DNA of 15,746 nucleotides from Hadesarchaea archaeon (GCA_014361095.1 JACIWF010000016.1:1-15746); one strand, 5' to 3'. Counted from the stretch's first letter, positions 4,797-12,838 are shown. The notes: generated from the sequence alone by a model not told the origin. Program-made: numbers and translations.

Positions 4797-6143
4797 ATGT
4801 CCAAGCTGTTCGGAACCTTCGGGGTGAGGGGAATCGTCAATAAGGAGCTGACGACAAAAACTGCGCTCGAACTGGGTCAGGCATTGGCCACCGACCTTGG
4901 CAACCGGGGCAGAGTTGCCGTTGGAAGGGATAACAGGACTTCCGGCGTGATGCTTGAAGAAGCGCTGATAGCCGGCCTGAACTCAGGCGGCTGCGATGCC
5001 CTCAGGCTTGGTCTGGCCCCAACCCCGGTTCTGTCCTTCGCCACCAGATACTTCAGCTGTGATGCCGGCGTCATGATCACCGCCTCCCACAACCCTGCCG
5101 AGTACAATGGGATCAAGTTCTGGGACAGCGATGGTGCTGGATTTCAGCGATGGCGGGAGGAAAAAATCGAGCGCATACTCTCCCGAGGTCCAAAGATGGT
5201 GGGCTGGAGCAAAATTGGGCACTCTGAAAGCGCGGAGGCACTGCCCCATTACTTTGATGCTATCAAAAAAAGGGTCCCAAAGTTCAAACGTGGGTTGAAA
5301 GTGGTCGTCGACTGCGCCAATGCCGTGGGAAATTTGGTTACGCCCAAGCTTCTCAGGGAGCTGGGCTGCAAGGTGGTCTCGCTAAACAGTCAGCTTGATG
5401 GGACCTTTCCGGGCCGAAAGCTGGAAACCGTTCCTGAAAATCTGGAGGGGCTGGCCAAGACCGTGGTCAGTTGCAAGGCCGACCTGGGGGTGGCCCACGA
5501 TGGCGACGCTGACCGAACCATCATCGTTGATGAACGTGGAGACATTATCAGTGGGGATAGGGTCTTCGCACATGTGGCCCTACATTATCTGAGCGGAAAA
5601 ACTAGGCCCAAAATCCTGACCACGGTGGCCACGAGTTCGGTATTGGAAGACGTTGCCACCAAGTTGGGTGGTGAAGTGGTGAGAACCAAGGTTGGCGAGC
5701 CTGAGCTGGTCGGTGAACTCCGTAAAAATGGTGGCGACATAGCCGGCGAAGAGAACGGCGGCGTGATCTTTCCCGACTGGCTGCTCTGCAGGGATGGCAT
5801 AATGACTGCGGTTCAGTTTATCGCCGCCTTGGATAACACCGAACTGAAGACTTCGGAGTTCAACCTAACCTTGCCCGTCTACTTCCAGATAAAAAGGAGA
5901 CTAGAATGTCCTAACCATAAAAAGGCAAAGGTCCTCGATCGATTGGCCAAGCGTTTTTCAGGCCACCGAATTAGCCGAAAGGACGGGCTGAGAATAGAGT
6001 TTGAGGAGGGCTGGCTCCTGCTCAGGCCCTCGGGCACCGAGCCCATCTTCCGCTGCTTTGCCGAGGCCAAGACGGAAAAACAAGCCAAAAAAATTGCGGA
6101 TCTTGGGATGAAGGAGCTAAAGGCCGCCATAAGACAAAGCTGA
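4797..6143 (+). CDS. glmM: Phosphohexomutase, phosphoglucosamine/phosphomannomutase family
   Basis: This 448-aa alpha-D-phosphohexomutase interconverts sugar 6- and 1-phosphates (glucosamine, mannose or glucose), feeding nucleotide-sugar synthesis in the cytoplasm. In order it shows the N-terminal LFGTFGVRG strand, the phosphoserine loop TASHNP (Ser97), the metal loop DGDADR (235-240), the sugar-specificity loop GEENGG (317-322) and the phosphate loop RPSGTEP (410-416). The full four-domain length is present. The GEENGG loop has Asn where GlmM often has Ser, so GlmM versus ManB-type specificity cannot be settled. A TTG at 4770 would add nine residues. ATG 4797 is preferred because the TATA box at 4760-4771 would start the transcript near 4792, and family members begin a few residues before 'LFGT'. 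It converges on the AmrS-like gene with one base between the stop codons. Confidence 0.85.
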   Translation: MSKLFGTFGVRGIVNKELTTKTALELGQALATDLGNRGRVAVGRDNRTSGVMLEEALIAGLNSGGCDALRLGLAPTPVLSFATRYFSCDAGVMITASHNPAEYNGIKFWDSDGAGFQRWREEKIERILSRGPKMVGWSKIGHSESAEALPHYFDAIKKRVPKFKRGLKVVVDCANAVGNLVTPKLLRELGCKVVSLNSQLDGTFPGRKLETVPENLEGLAKTVVSCKADLGVAHDGDADRTIIVDERGDIISGDRVFAHVALHYLSGKTRPKILTTVATSSVLEDVATKLGGEVVRTKVGEPELVGELRKNGGDIAGEENGGVIFPDWLLCRDGIMTAVQFIAALDNTELKTSEFNLTLPVYFQIKRRLECPNHKKAKVLDRLAKRFSGHRISRKDGLRIEFEEGWLLLRPSGTEPIFRCFAEAKTEKQAKKIADLGMKELKAAIRQS

Positions 6144-6144
6144 G

Positions 6145-7176
6145 CTATCTGGAAGCCGGACTGTAATCTCCAAAAATTTTGACCTCAGCGCCGCACTTGG
6201 GACACTTATGATCCTGAACCTCGTAACGGAGGATGTCAAAGCCAAACCTTTCAACGAGAAGCTTCCCGCAGTTGGGACAGTAGGTGTTATCACCCTTGTG
6301 GCCGGTGACGTTGCCGATGTAGACGTAACGTAGGCCTTCCTCTCTAGCGATCTTCAAGGCCAGCTCAAGCGTCTTAACCGGAGTCGGCTCCCGATCGCCC
6401 ATTTTATACATGGGGAAAAAGCGGCTGAAGTGGGTCGGGATATCAGGACCCAACCTCTCCACCTCCCATCTGCAGAACTGACGGATTTCCTCCGGATTAT
6501 CATTTTCTCCGGGGATGATCAAGTAGGTGGTCTCAAGGTGAATCCCGTTTTCCACCATCCACTCGCAGGTTCTCAACACCGGCTCAATTCCGGGGGCTGA
6601 ACAGATCTTTCTGTAGAAATCATCGGAAAATGCCTTAACATCAACATTGGCCGCGGCGAGATAAGGTTTGATCTCCTCCCAGGCCTCTATATTCATGTAA
6701 CCGTTGGTGACGTAGATGTTGTAGATCCCCGCCGCGTGCGCAATTTTGGCGGTATCATAAACAAACTCAAACCAGATTGATGGCTCGGAATAAGTGTAGG
6801 AGATGCTCGGGCAACGATACTTCTGGGCCAGCTCCACCACCCTCTCCGGCGACATGTTCTCATGATCAACTTCAGCTATGTCCGCCTGCGAGATCGTCCA
6901 GTTTTGGCAGTGGCGGCAGGCGAGATTACAGCCGGCCGTACCTATCGAAAAGGTATCACTGCCGGGCAGGAAATGATAAAGTGGTTTCTTTTCCACGGGG
7001 TCAATCGCCATCGACGTGACCGAGCCATAGATGAGGGTGTAAAGCTGACCGCGGTCGTTCAACCGCGTCCTACAGAATCCGGTTTCGCCCGCGGGAATGA
7101 CACACAGGCGGGGGCAAAGATGACACCGGATTTTATCACCTGGCAATGGTTCACCAAATCTCGCCGGCTTTTTCAT
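6145..7176 (-). CDS. amrS: AmmeMemoRadiSam-type radical SAM protein AmrS (PflA-like)
   Basis: The 343-aa protein starts with a cysteine cluster (Cys18, 21, 25, 35, in 'CHLCPRLC') and continues with GTAGCNLACRHCQNW, giving the radical SAM triad Cys83, 87, 90. It then has SYTYSEP near 126-132, a VTNGY strand near 156-160 and a VDVKAF motif near 178-183. The C-terminus carries a zinc ribbon (Cys300, 303, 325, 328). This architecture defines AmrS proteins, relatives of pyruvate-formate-lyase-activating enzyme, which are often encoded near Memo and AMMECR1 genes. Neither partner is in this window, and the substrate of the family is not known to me. The ATG at 7176 is used; the minus-strand AT-rich run at 7201-7210 would start transcription within a few bases of it, so the message is probably leaderless or nearly so. 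Confidence 0.85.
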   Translation of the reverse strand: MKKPARFGEPLPGDKIRCHLCPRLCVIPAGETGFCRTRLNDRGQLYTLIYGSVTSMAIDPVEKKPLYHFLPGSDTFSIGTAGCNLACRHCQNWTISQADIAEVDHENMSPERVVELAQKYRCPSISYTYSEPSIWFEFVYDTAKIAHAAGIYNIYVTNGYMNIEAWEEIKPYLAAANVDVKAFSDDFYRKICSAPGIEPVLRTCEWMVENGIHLETTYLIIPGENDNPEEIRQFCRWEVERLGPDIPTHFSRFFPMYKMGDREPTPVKTLELALKIAREEGLRYVYIGNVTGHKGDNTYCPNCGKLLVERFGFDILRYEVQDHKCPKCGAEVKIFGDYSPASR

Positions 7177-7200
7177 AAAGCCACTTCAAAACTATCTTAT

Positions 7201-7210
7201 CTTTTTTAAG
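7201..7210 (-). promoter_or_regulatory. Probable TATA box of the amrS-like gene
   Basis: Minus-strand CTTAAAAAAG is centred about 29 bases before the ATG at 7176, so transcription would begin at or just before the start codon. It lies in the divergent gap shared with gatC. Confidence 0.4.
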
Positions 7211-7247
7211 AATTAAGCTTGCTCAGGATTAAACAAACCCCAAACTT

Positions 7248-7257
7248 TTCTTATATC
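7248..7257 (+). promoter_or_regulatory. Probable TATA box of the gatCAB operon
   Basis: TTCTTATATC is centred about 32 bases before the gatC ATG (7285), giving a predicted transcript start near 7279. A direct repeat ATATCAA occurs at 7253-7259 and 7265-7271, overlapping the TATA box and the predicted start. A regulator could bind there, but no function is shown. Confidence 0.4.
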
Positions 7258-7284
7258 AAACGTGATATCAACTGGGGGAATGTG

Positions 7285-7542
7285 ATGGACGGCAGGGAAG
7301 AGGAAATTAGGCGCGGCGCGGAGGAGATAATTGCTTCATTTGTCAAAGCCACGGAAAAAATTCCTGCGCTAACAGAAACCTACTACAGTTTAGAGGCCTA
7401 CAATGTCGTTCGCCCCGATGGTGAACCATCACCTGAGGAGGAGCGCGCGACGTTTCGAAGCCGGTTCATCTCCCTGATGCCAAAAGCCGATGAAATGGGC
7501 AATCTCAAGGTGGAAGTGGCCAGATGGTCCAAGGAACGTTAG
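7285..7542 (+). CDS. gatC: Amidotransferase subunit GatC, archaeal form
   Basis: This 85-aa protein is from ATG 7285, which follows GGGGG. An upstream TTG at 7219 would add 22 residues that would lie upstream of the predicted transcript start, so it is not used. The helical N-terminus leads to TETYYSLEAYNVVRPD and a C-terminal strand 'DEMGNLKVEVARW'. GatC wraps around GatA and stabilises the GatAB interface in the transamidosome. This sequence does not keep the usual bacterial GatC motifs, so the assignment rests mainly on its position, overlapping gatA by 19 bases and leading the gatAB genes, and on the archaeal 'ETYY ... NVxRPD' look. A divergent small unrelated subunit is the alternative. 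Confidence 0.7.
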   Translation: MDGREEEIRRGAEEIIASFVKATEKIPALTETYYSLEAYNVVRPDGEPSPEEERATFRSRFISLMPKADEMGNLKVEVARWSKER

Positions 7543-8897
7543 AAAAGCTGGCAAAGATCAGGCGGGGTGAACTCTCCGCAATTGAAAACGTGTCCTCATC
7601 GCTTGAACTAATCAAAAAACTGGACCGGAAGATCAACTCTTTCATTGAGATCAATCCAAACGCCCTGATGGAGGCTGAGGCTGTTGACCGCAAAATAAAG
7701 AAGGGCGAAAGTGTAGGAAAACTGGCCGGTCTCACCATCGGGATAAAATCAAACATTAATGTCGCCGGGCTGAGAACAACCTGTGCCTCACGTACCCTCC
7801 AAGATTATATCTCGCCCTACGATGCCGAGGTTGTCAAAAGAATCAGGGCCGAGGACGGCATAATCATCGGCATGACCAACATGGATGAGTTCGCCTGTGG
7901 CTCAAGCGGCGAGTCGAGTGCGTTCGGGCCAACCGACAACCCCGCCGCCCCCGGCCACATCCCTGGCGGCTCAAGCAGCGGAAGTGCTGCGGCGATTGCT
8001 GCGGGGCTGTGCGACATCTGTCTGGGCAGCGATACTGGAGGATCGATAAGAAACCCGGCCAGCCACTGCGGCATCGTTGGTCTGAAGCCCACCTATGGCC
8101 TCGTGCCGCGGCAGGGTTTGATCGACCTTGGCATGAGCCTCGACCAAATCGGGCCGCTCTCGGCAGATGTCTCAGGCACGGTAGTGATGCTGGAAACAAT
8201 TGCCGGCCGAAGTGACAATGAGTGCATCATGCTGAACGTGGACAAACTGAACTGCTCCGAAAAGATTCAGGATTGTGATCTCAAAGGATTGCGCGTCGGT
8301 GTCAGTAAAAAGTTCTCGGAGCTGACCGACCCGAGAATCATGGACGTCATCGACAGAGAAATCGAAAAACTCCATGATCTGGGCGCAGAAATCGTTGCCG
8401 TTGACCTGCCCAACCTTGAACTTGGGCTATCCGCATACTACCTCATCGTCTCGGTGGAATTCTTCTCCGGGACCAGAAAGTTCGACGGCAGAAAATATGG
8501 GAAGAAAATAGAGGACGTCTGCGGTGAAGAGGTACTGAGGAGGATACTGCGGGGGCGCTACATCAGCCAAAAGGAGTACCGGGGGAAGTTCTACCAGCGG
8601 GCACTTCAGGTGAGAACTCTGATCAAGCGGGAGTTGATGGCGGCTTTTGAAAAGGTTGATGTCATTGCCGGACCCACCGTTCCCAAGCTCCCCCACCGCA
8701 TCGGGACCAAGCTCACACCGATGGAAATGTATGCCTACGACTACCTTACCGTGCCGGCCAACCTGGCTGGAATCTGTGCTGGTGTCATCAAGGCCGGAGA
8801 AATCAACGGCATCCCGGTTGGGCTTCAGCTCCAGGGGCGGGTGCTTGGTGAAGCTGAAGTGCTCCGGGTGATGAAGGCTCTGGAGGCCACCGAATGA
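7524..8897 (+). CDS. gatA: Asp-tRNA(Asn)/Glu-tRNA(Gln) amidotransferase subunit A (GatA)
   Basis: This 457-aa amidase-signature enzyme is the glutaminase of GatCAB. It releases ammonia from glutamine and passes it by a tunnel to GatB. The Lys-cisSer-Ser triad is visible as Lys75 (GIKSN), Ser150 (GGSSSGSA) and Ser174 (TGGSIRNPAS), with the same spacing as in characterised GatA proteins (75 and 99 residues from the Lys). The N-terminal helical region and the length are normal. The ATG at 7524 lies inside the gatC tail with GGTGG upstream, so translation is likely coupled. The stop overlaps the gatB start as ATGA. In archaea that also have GatDE, GatCAB mainly makes Asn-tRNA(Asn); gatDE is not visible here, so the tRNA target is open. 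Confidence 0.95.
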   Translation: MVQGTLEKLAKIRRGELSAIENVSSSLELIKKLDRKINSFIEINPNALMEAEAVDRKIKKGESVGKLAGLTIGIKSNINVAGLRTTCASRTLQDYISPYDAEVVKRIRAEDGIIIGMTNMDEFACGSSGESSAFGPTDNPAAPGHIPGGSSSGSAAAIAAGLCDICLGSDTGGSIRNPASHCGIVGLKPTYGLVPRQGLIDLGMSLDQIGPLSADVSGTVVMLETIAGRSDNECIMLNVDKLNCSEKIQDCDLKGLRVGVSKKFSELTDPRIMDVIDREIEKLHDLGAEIVAVDLPNLELGLSAYYLIVSVEFFSGTRKFDGRKYGKKIEDVCGEEVLRRILRGRYISQKEYRGKFYQRALQVRTLIKRELMAAFEKVDVIAGPTVPKLPHRIGTKLTPMEMYAYDYLTVPANLAGICAGVIKAGEINGIPVGLQLQGRVLGEAEVLRVMKALEATE

Positions 8898-10270
8898 ACA
8901 TAAAGATAGGTTTTGAGATTCACCAGCAGATTGCCACGAGGCGCAAGATGTACTGCAACTGTCCGACGAACTATCAGGAAGTCCCGCCCAACACCAACGT
9001 CTGCCCCATCTGCACCGGCATGCCTGGCGCCAAGCCACTGCCGCCTAACGAAAAAGCCGTTGCAGCCGCAGTAGAAATTGCGCTGATGCTCGGCTGCGAA
9101 ATCGTCACCGGGCAGACGATCTACATCCAGAGAAAGCACTACGACTACCCTGACCTTCCCTCGGGATACCAGCGGACGAGCCTGCCCATCGCCCGCGGAG
9201 GGGAACTGCAAGGCGTTAGAATCAGAGAGATTCACTTGGAGGAAGACCCTGGACAGTACGACCCGACAGCAGGTACCGTGGACTACAATCGATCTGGTAT
9301 ACCTCTGGTTGAAATAGTCACCGAGCCAGACATGAAGTCTCCGGAGGAGGCTCGTAAATTTTTGCGCACCCTGGTTCGGGTTCTGGAATATACGGGAAAG
9401 GTCAGGCCTGAGGCCGGAGGGGCGATGAGGGCTGACGTCAACATCTCTCTCGAAGGAGGAGGGCGGGTCGAGGTCAAAAACATCAACTCGGTGAAGGGCG
9501 CCTATCGGGCTCTAAAGTTCGAGATCATCAGGCAGAAGGAGCGGTTGAAGAAGGGCCTGACTGTGGAAAGGGAGACCAGGGCCTTCATCGAGAGCCAGAT
9601 GGTCACCGTTCCTATGAGAACTAAAGAAACGGAGGAGGACTATCGTTACATACCCGACCCTGACATCTTCCCGCTCATCCTGGAGGAGAGCTGGGTAAAA
9701 GAGATTCGGGAAAAAATGGCCGAGCCCCCTCACCTGAGACAAAGGCGATTGACGGAGAGGTATAAAATATCGGCGGCTGAGGCCGAGGTCATCGTCAGCG
9801 AGCGGGAAATGGCCGATCTCTATGAAGCTGTGGCCAGTGAAATTGACCCCAAGCTGGCGGCGAGCTGGTTCAAGACTAAACTCAAGAAGGTGCTCAACTA
9901 CATGAAGCTTCGAGCTGCCGATGTCAAGTTCGAGCCGGCGCAGCTCGTGGCGCTCCTCCGGATGGTTGAGGAAAAGCGCGTGACTCCTGAACAGGGGGAG
10001 CTGATCCTCAGGGAGCTGGCCAGGAACCCCGCCGATCCAGAAAAAATCATGCAAAAACTTGGTCTAACTCCCATCAAACCAACGGAACTGGCGGCGGCAA
10101 TTGACAGGGTGATCACGGAGAACCCTAAGGCTGTAGAAGACTATCTTGCCGGCAAAAAGGAGGCCATTAACTTCCTAACTGGAAAGGTGTTAGCTTTAAC
10201 CCACAGGAGAGCTGACCCCAGGGAGATTGCCAAACTGCTTATTGCAAAAATTAAAAAATCGGATAACTAG
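8894..10270 (+). CDS. gatB: Asp-tRNA(Asn)/Glu-tRNA(Gln) amidotransferase subunit B (GatB)
   Basis: This 458-aa subunit phosphorylates the tRNA-bound Asp or Glu with ATP and amidates it with the ammonia from GatA. It begins with the family signature IGFEIHQQIAT, followed by a zinc site formed by Cys21, Cys23, Cys37 and Cys40 (CNC ... CPIC) and TGMPGAKP. Then come the kinase-site region KHYDYPDLPSGYQ and HLEEDPGQ, and the basic TRAFIESQMVT segment. The C-terminal YqeY-like helical domain that grips the tRNA is present (VTPEQGELI, then AINFLTGKV). Nothing is missing. The four-base ATGA overlap with gatA marks it as the last gene of the gatCAB operon. The next gene starts 68 bases further and appears to have its own promoter. 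Confidence 0.95.
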   Translation: MNIKIGFEIHQQIATRRKMYCNCPTNYQEVPPNTNVCPICTGMPGAKPLPPNEKAVAAAVEIALMLGCEIVTGQTIYIQRKHYDYPDLPSGYQRTSLPIARGGELQGVRIREIHLEEDPGQYDPTAGTVDYNRSGIPLVEIVTEPDMKSPEEARKFLRTLVRVLEYTGKVRPEAGGAMRADVNISLEGGGRVEVKNINSVKGAYRALKFEIIRQKERLKKGLTVERETRAFIESQMVTVPMRTKETEEDYRYIPDPDIFPLILEESWVKEIREKMAEPPHLRQRRLTERYKISAAEAEVIVSEREMADLYEAVASEIDPKLAASWFKTKLKKVLNYMKLRAADVKFEPAQLVALLRMVEEKRVTPEQGELILRELARNPADPEKIMQKLGLTPIKPTELAAAIDRVITENPKAVEDYLAGKKEAINFLTGKVLALTHRRADPREIAKLLIAKIKKSDN

Positions 10271-10277
10271 ATGTTCG

Positions 10278-10290
10278 CCATTTAAGGTTG
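10278..10290 (+). promoter_or_regulatory. Possible TATA box of the glycoside-hydrolase-like gene
   Basis: The gap 10271-10338 holds CCATTTAAGG, about 55 bases before the ATG at 10339, which would give a leader of roughly 30 bases. The match is modest. No strong Shine-Dalgarno site precedes that ATG. Confidence 0.25.
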
Positions 10291-10338
10291 CTTGGCACTA
10301 GATGACACTGACTTTTTACCAAACAAAACTAATCAATT

Positions 10339-11406
10339 ATGAGCTGCATGAAGACAAAAATGATGGTATTACTTTGCTCCTTTTTTCTCCTGATTCTAAT
10401 CGCTGGTTTTCTCGCCTTGTCGAGAAATCCAAACCCACACGTCGAAGAAACCACCATTACACCGGCAGATTCCCCACAATTCTCCGAAGGGTTTTTCATC
10501 GGCCTTCTCCCGACACCTGCAGAGGGGCAGACTTTCGAGCAGTCATACCGACTAGCGTCACAATTTGCCAGCTTTTCACCCGTTTGGGGCAAACCAACAC
10601 CGTTTTACAATCTGGCCGAAGACCTCTCTGGTCAATGGGGGCAAACATTCGTAGAAAATTATATCAGGGGAAACGGGATGTTTCCGCTCGTCCACGTATC
10701 CTTCATGGGTCAAGGGGTAACGCTCATAAAACCACCTGACTTGGAAGACACAAGCCTGAGCGATCCGGAGTGGAGGAGCGCATACAAAAATGCCATCCTC
10801 GATGTGGTGGAAACATCGAGGCCACTCTACTTATCCATCGGCAACGAAGTTAACCGCTGGTATGAAAAATATGGCGCTGAGGAAAATGATCCGAATGGAT
10901 TTCAACATTACGTGAGCCTTTATGAGGAGATATATGACGCAGTGAAAAAGATATCTCCTTTAACCAGGGTCTTCTGCACCTTTGCCCGAGAGATGGTAAA
11001 CGAGCTGCGAGAAGCCGATCTCACCGTCCTTGCCATGTTTCCTCAGGAAAAGATGGATCTCCTAGTCATCACCAGTTACCCCTACGCTGTGTCGGGCATA
11101 AACAGGCCTTCAGACCTTCCACTTGATTACTATTCTAGAGTGTCAAACTATATGTCGGAGAAACCATTTGGCTTTAGTGAACTCGGCTGGCCGTCGATGG
11201 ATGCCTTCGGGGGCGAACCGGGGCAAGCCGATTTTATCATTAAGGTATCTGATCTCCTCACGAAAAAACAAGGAATAAATCTGCAACTGTTTGGATGGGC
11301 CTGGCTACACGACCTAGACAAGAATGACTACCTTGGACTCATAAAGAGGGATGGAACAGAAAAACTCGCCTATTCAGTGTGGAAGAATTTGCGCTCAAAC
11401 GGATAA
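10339..11406 (+). CDS. Membrane-anchored or secreted glycoside-hydrolase-like protein (clan GH-A-like)
   Basis: This 355-aa protein has an N-terminal hydrophobic segment (residues 9-27, no lipobox cysteine), then a Pro/Thr-rich linker and a domain with the look of a clan GH-A (beta/alpha)8 barrel. The segment LYLSIGNEVNRW places Glu170 as the acid/base in the 'NE' motif. The segment FGFSELGWPS places Glu281 as the nucleophile. A tryptophan-rich strand 'LFGWAWLHD' follows near 317-325, as expected for the last strand. The two glutamates are 111 residues apart, in the range seen for this clan. The hydrophobic segment would place the catalytic domain outside the cell. Resemblance to GH53/GH17/GH5-type enzymes is general; I cannot name a family or a polysaccharide. 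ATG 10348 (residue 4) is an alternative start. It is flanked by unrelated housekeeping genes, so context gives no substrate. Confidence 0.7.
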   Translation: MSCMKTKMMVLLCSFFLLILIAGFLALSRNPNPHVEETTITPADSPQFSEGFFIGLLPTPAEGQTFEQSYRLASQFASFSPVWGKPTPFYNLAEDLSGQWGQTFVENYIRGNGMFPLVHVSFMGQGVTLIKPPDLEDTSLSDPEWRSAYKNAILDVVETSRPLYLSIGNEVNRWYEKYGAEENDPNGFQHYVSLYEEIYDAVKKISPLTRVFCTFAREMVNELREADLTVLAMFPQEKMDLLVITSYPYAVSGINRPSDLPLDYYSRVSNYMSEKPFGFSELGWPSMDAFGGEPGQADFIIKVSDLLTKKQGINLQLFGWAWLHDLDKNDYLGLIKRDGTEKLAYSVWKNLRSNG

Positions 11407-11480
11407 TTTGGTCCACAGCTGCCTGTCAATGTTCAACAAGGGCAAGCTTGGGTGCAGATGCTCGGAAGGTGGAGCAAATC

Positions 11481-12704
11481 TCAGTAACCGTACATCTTCT
11501 CCGGCTTGGTCGAAAATTCAAAGTCCTCATGTATTCTGCTCGGTGGCAAAACCTTAGCCACTGCCATGTTGAAGTCCGCTTGAGTAACCCGATCGCGCCC
11601 GCCTCTGATCGCAAACATCCCTGCCTCCGTACAAATCGACTTTATGTCGGCTCCGGTGGCCTTCTCGGTGGCCTTGGCCAGTGCCTTGAGGTCAACGTCC
11701 TTAGCCAAGTTCATCTTCGCGGTGTGAATTTTGAATATCGCATATCTGGCTGATTCATTCGGCAGCGGGAAATAGATCAACCGGTCAAATCTTCCCGGAC
11801 GCAAAAGTGCCGGATCAAGGATATCGGGACGGTTAGTTGCGGCGAGGATCCTCACATCGCCTCTGGGATCAAAGCCGTCTATTTCCGCCAGGAGCTGCAT
11901 CAGAGTCCTGTGGACCTCCCTTTCACCACTGGTGGAAACATCCATGCGCCTTGCGCCTATCGCATCCAGCTCGTCTATGAAAACAATCGACGGGGCTCTC
12001 TCCCTAGCCAGCTCGAACATTTCCCTGACAATCCTGGCGCCTTCGCCGATGTACTTGTGGACCAGCTCGGAACCAACCACCCTGATGAAGGTCGCCCGGG
12101 TCTCATGTGCCACCGCCCTGGCCAGCAGCGTCTTTCCGGTCCCCGAGGCTCCGTAAAGCAGCACGCCCTTGGGGGGATCGATGCCTATTCTTGCAAACAG
12201 CTCTTTCTTCAGCAGTGGTAGCTCAACCGTCTCTCGGATCTCCTGAATCTGCTCCTCGAGTCCACCGATATCAGCATAAGTCACCGATGGCGCCTCATCG
12301 ACTTCCATCCCCAGCACGAGAGGGTCCTTCTTCGAGGGCAAAATCTCCATGATGCTGAGATTTCTCTGGTTTAACGCCACCCTGACGCCGGGCTTAAGAT
12401 CCTCGGGCTTGATGAACTGTGAAGCCGTGACCACGAAGTGAGGTCCAGCGCTGCTGCGAACGATGGCTCGGCCGTCCTCCAGCACATCGATAAGCGTTGC
12501 AGCGACAAGTGGCGGTGCCCTCATCCGGTCAAACTCGGCGCGCAGGCTCTGCAGCTCCCGCTCCATCTTCAGATACTGGCTTTCGATAACCCGCTTCTCG
12601 TGCTCGAGGTCGCGAATCCGGCGCTCGAGCCCCTGGATGTAGTCCGCCACGTAGGACTCATCGCTGGAGTTGGGCTTGGATTTTGTAGAATCGGACAATT
12701 TCAA
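11481..12704 (-). CDS. pan: Proteasome-activating nucleotidase (PAN), 26S regulatory-ATPase type AAA protein
   Basis: PAN unfolds proteins and feeds them to the 20S proteasome as a cytoplasmic hexamer. The 407-aa protein has a coiled coil (about 20-62), an OB domain (about 63-125) and an AAA module with Walker A GASGTGKT (185-192), pore loop KYIGEG (217-222), Walker B VFIDELDAI (241-249) and the second region of homology AATNRPD to RPGRFDR. Two details are unusual. Walker A reads GASG where PAN and Rpt proteins normally have GPPG, and the C-terminus is KMYGY, so the last three residues are not a strict hydrophobic-Tyr-X motif. No ATG is available near the N-terminus: TTG at 12704 is used, with TTG at 12698 (GGGA six bases before it) as the alternative. 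A TATA box at 12731-12738 would start the message a few bases upstream. Confidence 0.93.
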   Translation of the reverse strand: MKLSDSTKSKPNSSDESYVADYIQGLERRIRDLEHEKRVIESQYLKMERELQSLRAEFDRMRAPPLVAATLIDVLEDGRAIVRSSAGPHFVVTASQFIKPEDLKPGVRVALNQRNLSIMEILPSKKDPLVLGMEVDEAPSVTYADIGGLEEQIQEIRETVELPLLKKELFARIGIDPPKGVLLYGASGTGKTLLARAVAHETRATFIRVVGSELVHKYIGEGARIVREMFELARERAPSIVFIDELDAIGARRMDVSTSGEREVHRTLMQLLAEIDGFDPRGDVRILAATNRPDILDPALLRPGRFDRLIYFPLPNESARYAIFKIHTAKMNLAKDVDLKALAKATEKATGADIKSICTEAGMFAIRGGRDRVTQADFNMAVAKVLPPSRIHEDFEFSTKPEKMYGY

Positions 12705-12730
12705 TCCCGTTGAATACTATTGTAAGACCT

Positions 12731-12738
12731 TAATAAAC
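12731..12738 (-). promoter_or_regulatory. Probable TATA box of pan
   Basis: Minus-strand GTTTATTA inside AAAGTTTATTAAGG lies about 30 bases before the TTG start at 12704, predicting a transcript start near 12709-12711 and a very short leader. It shares the 166-base divergent gap with hflX. Confidence 0.5.
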
Positions 12739-12828
12739 TTTCAGTGGAAGTTTAGGTCGTTTAAAAGGTGATGGCAAAGCTGGCTCCATAATGAGGCAAA
12801 TAGCTGGCATACCGGTTGAACGGCCCCA

Positions 12829-12838
12829 CACATATTTT
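12829..12838 (+). promoter_or_regulatory. Probable TATA box of the hflX-trm56 unit
   Basis: CACATATTTT is centred about 37 bases before the hflX ATG at 12871 and predicts a leader of about ten bases. A second AT-rich run (12854-12865) is too close to the ATG to serve that start. Confidence 0.4.

Noticed and set aside
8427..9038. 203-aa minus-strand ORF opposite gatA and gatB
   Set aside because: It lies fully antisense to two strongly conserved genes, spans their junction and has no recognisable motif; it is a shadow of GC-biased codon positions.
9512..10054. 180-aa minus-strand ORF opposite gatB
   Set aside because: Antisense to the conserved gatB coding sequence and without domain features.
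12771..12791. Six-codon mini-ORF (MAKLAP) just after AAAAGGTG in the pan-hflX gap
   Set aside because: The ribosome-site-like bases touch the ATG, the ORF is tiny, and nothing links it to control of hflX.
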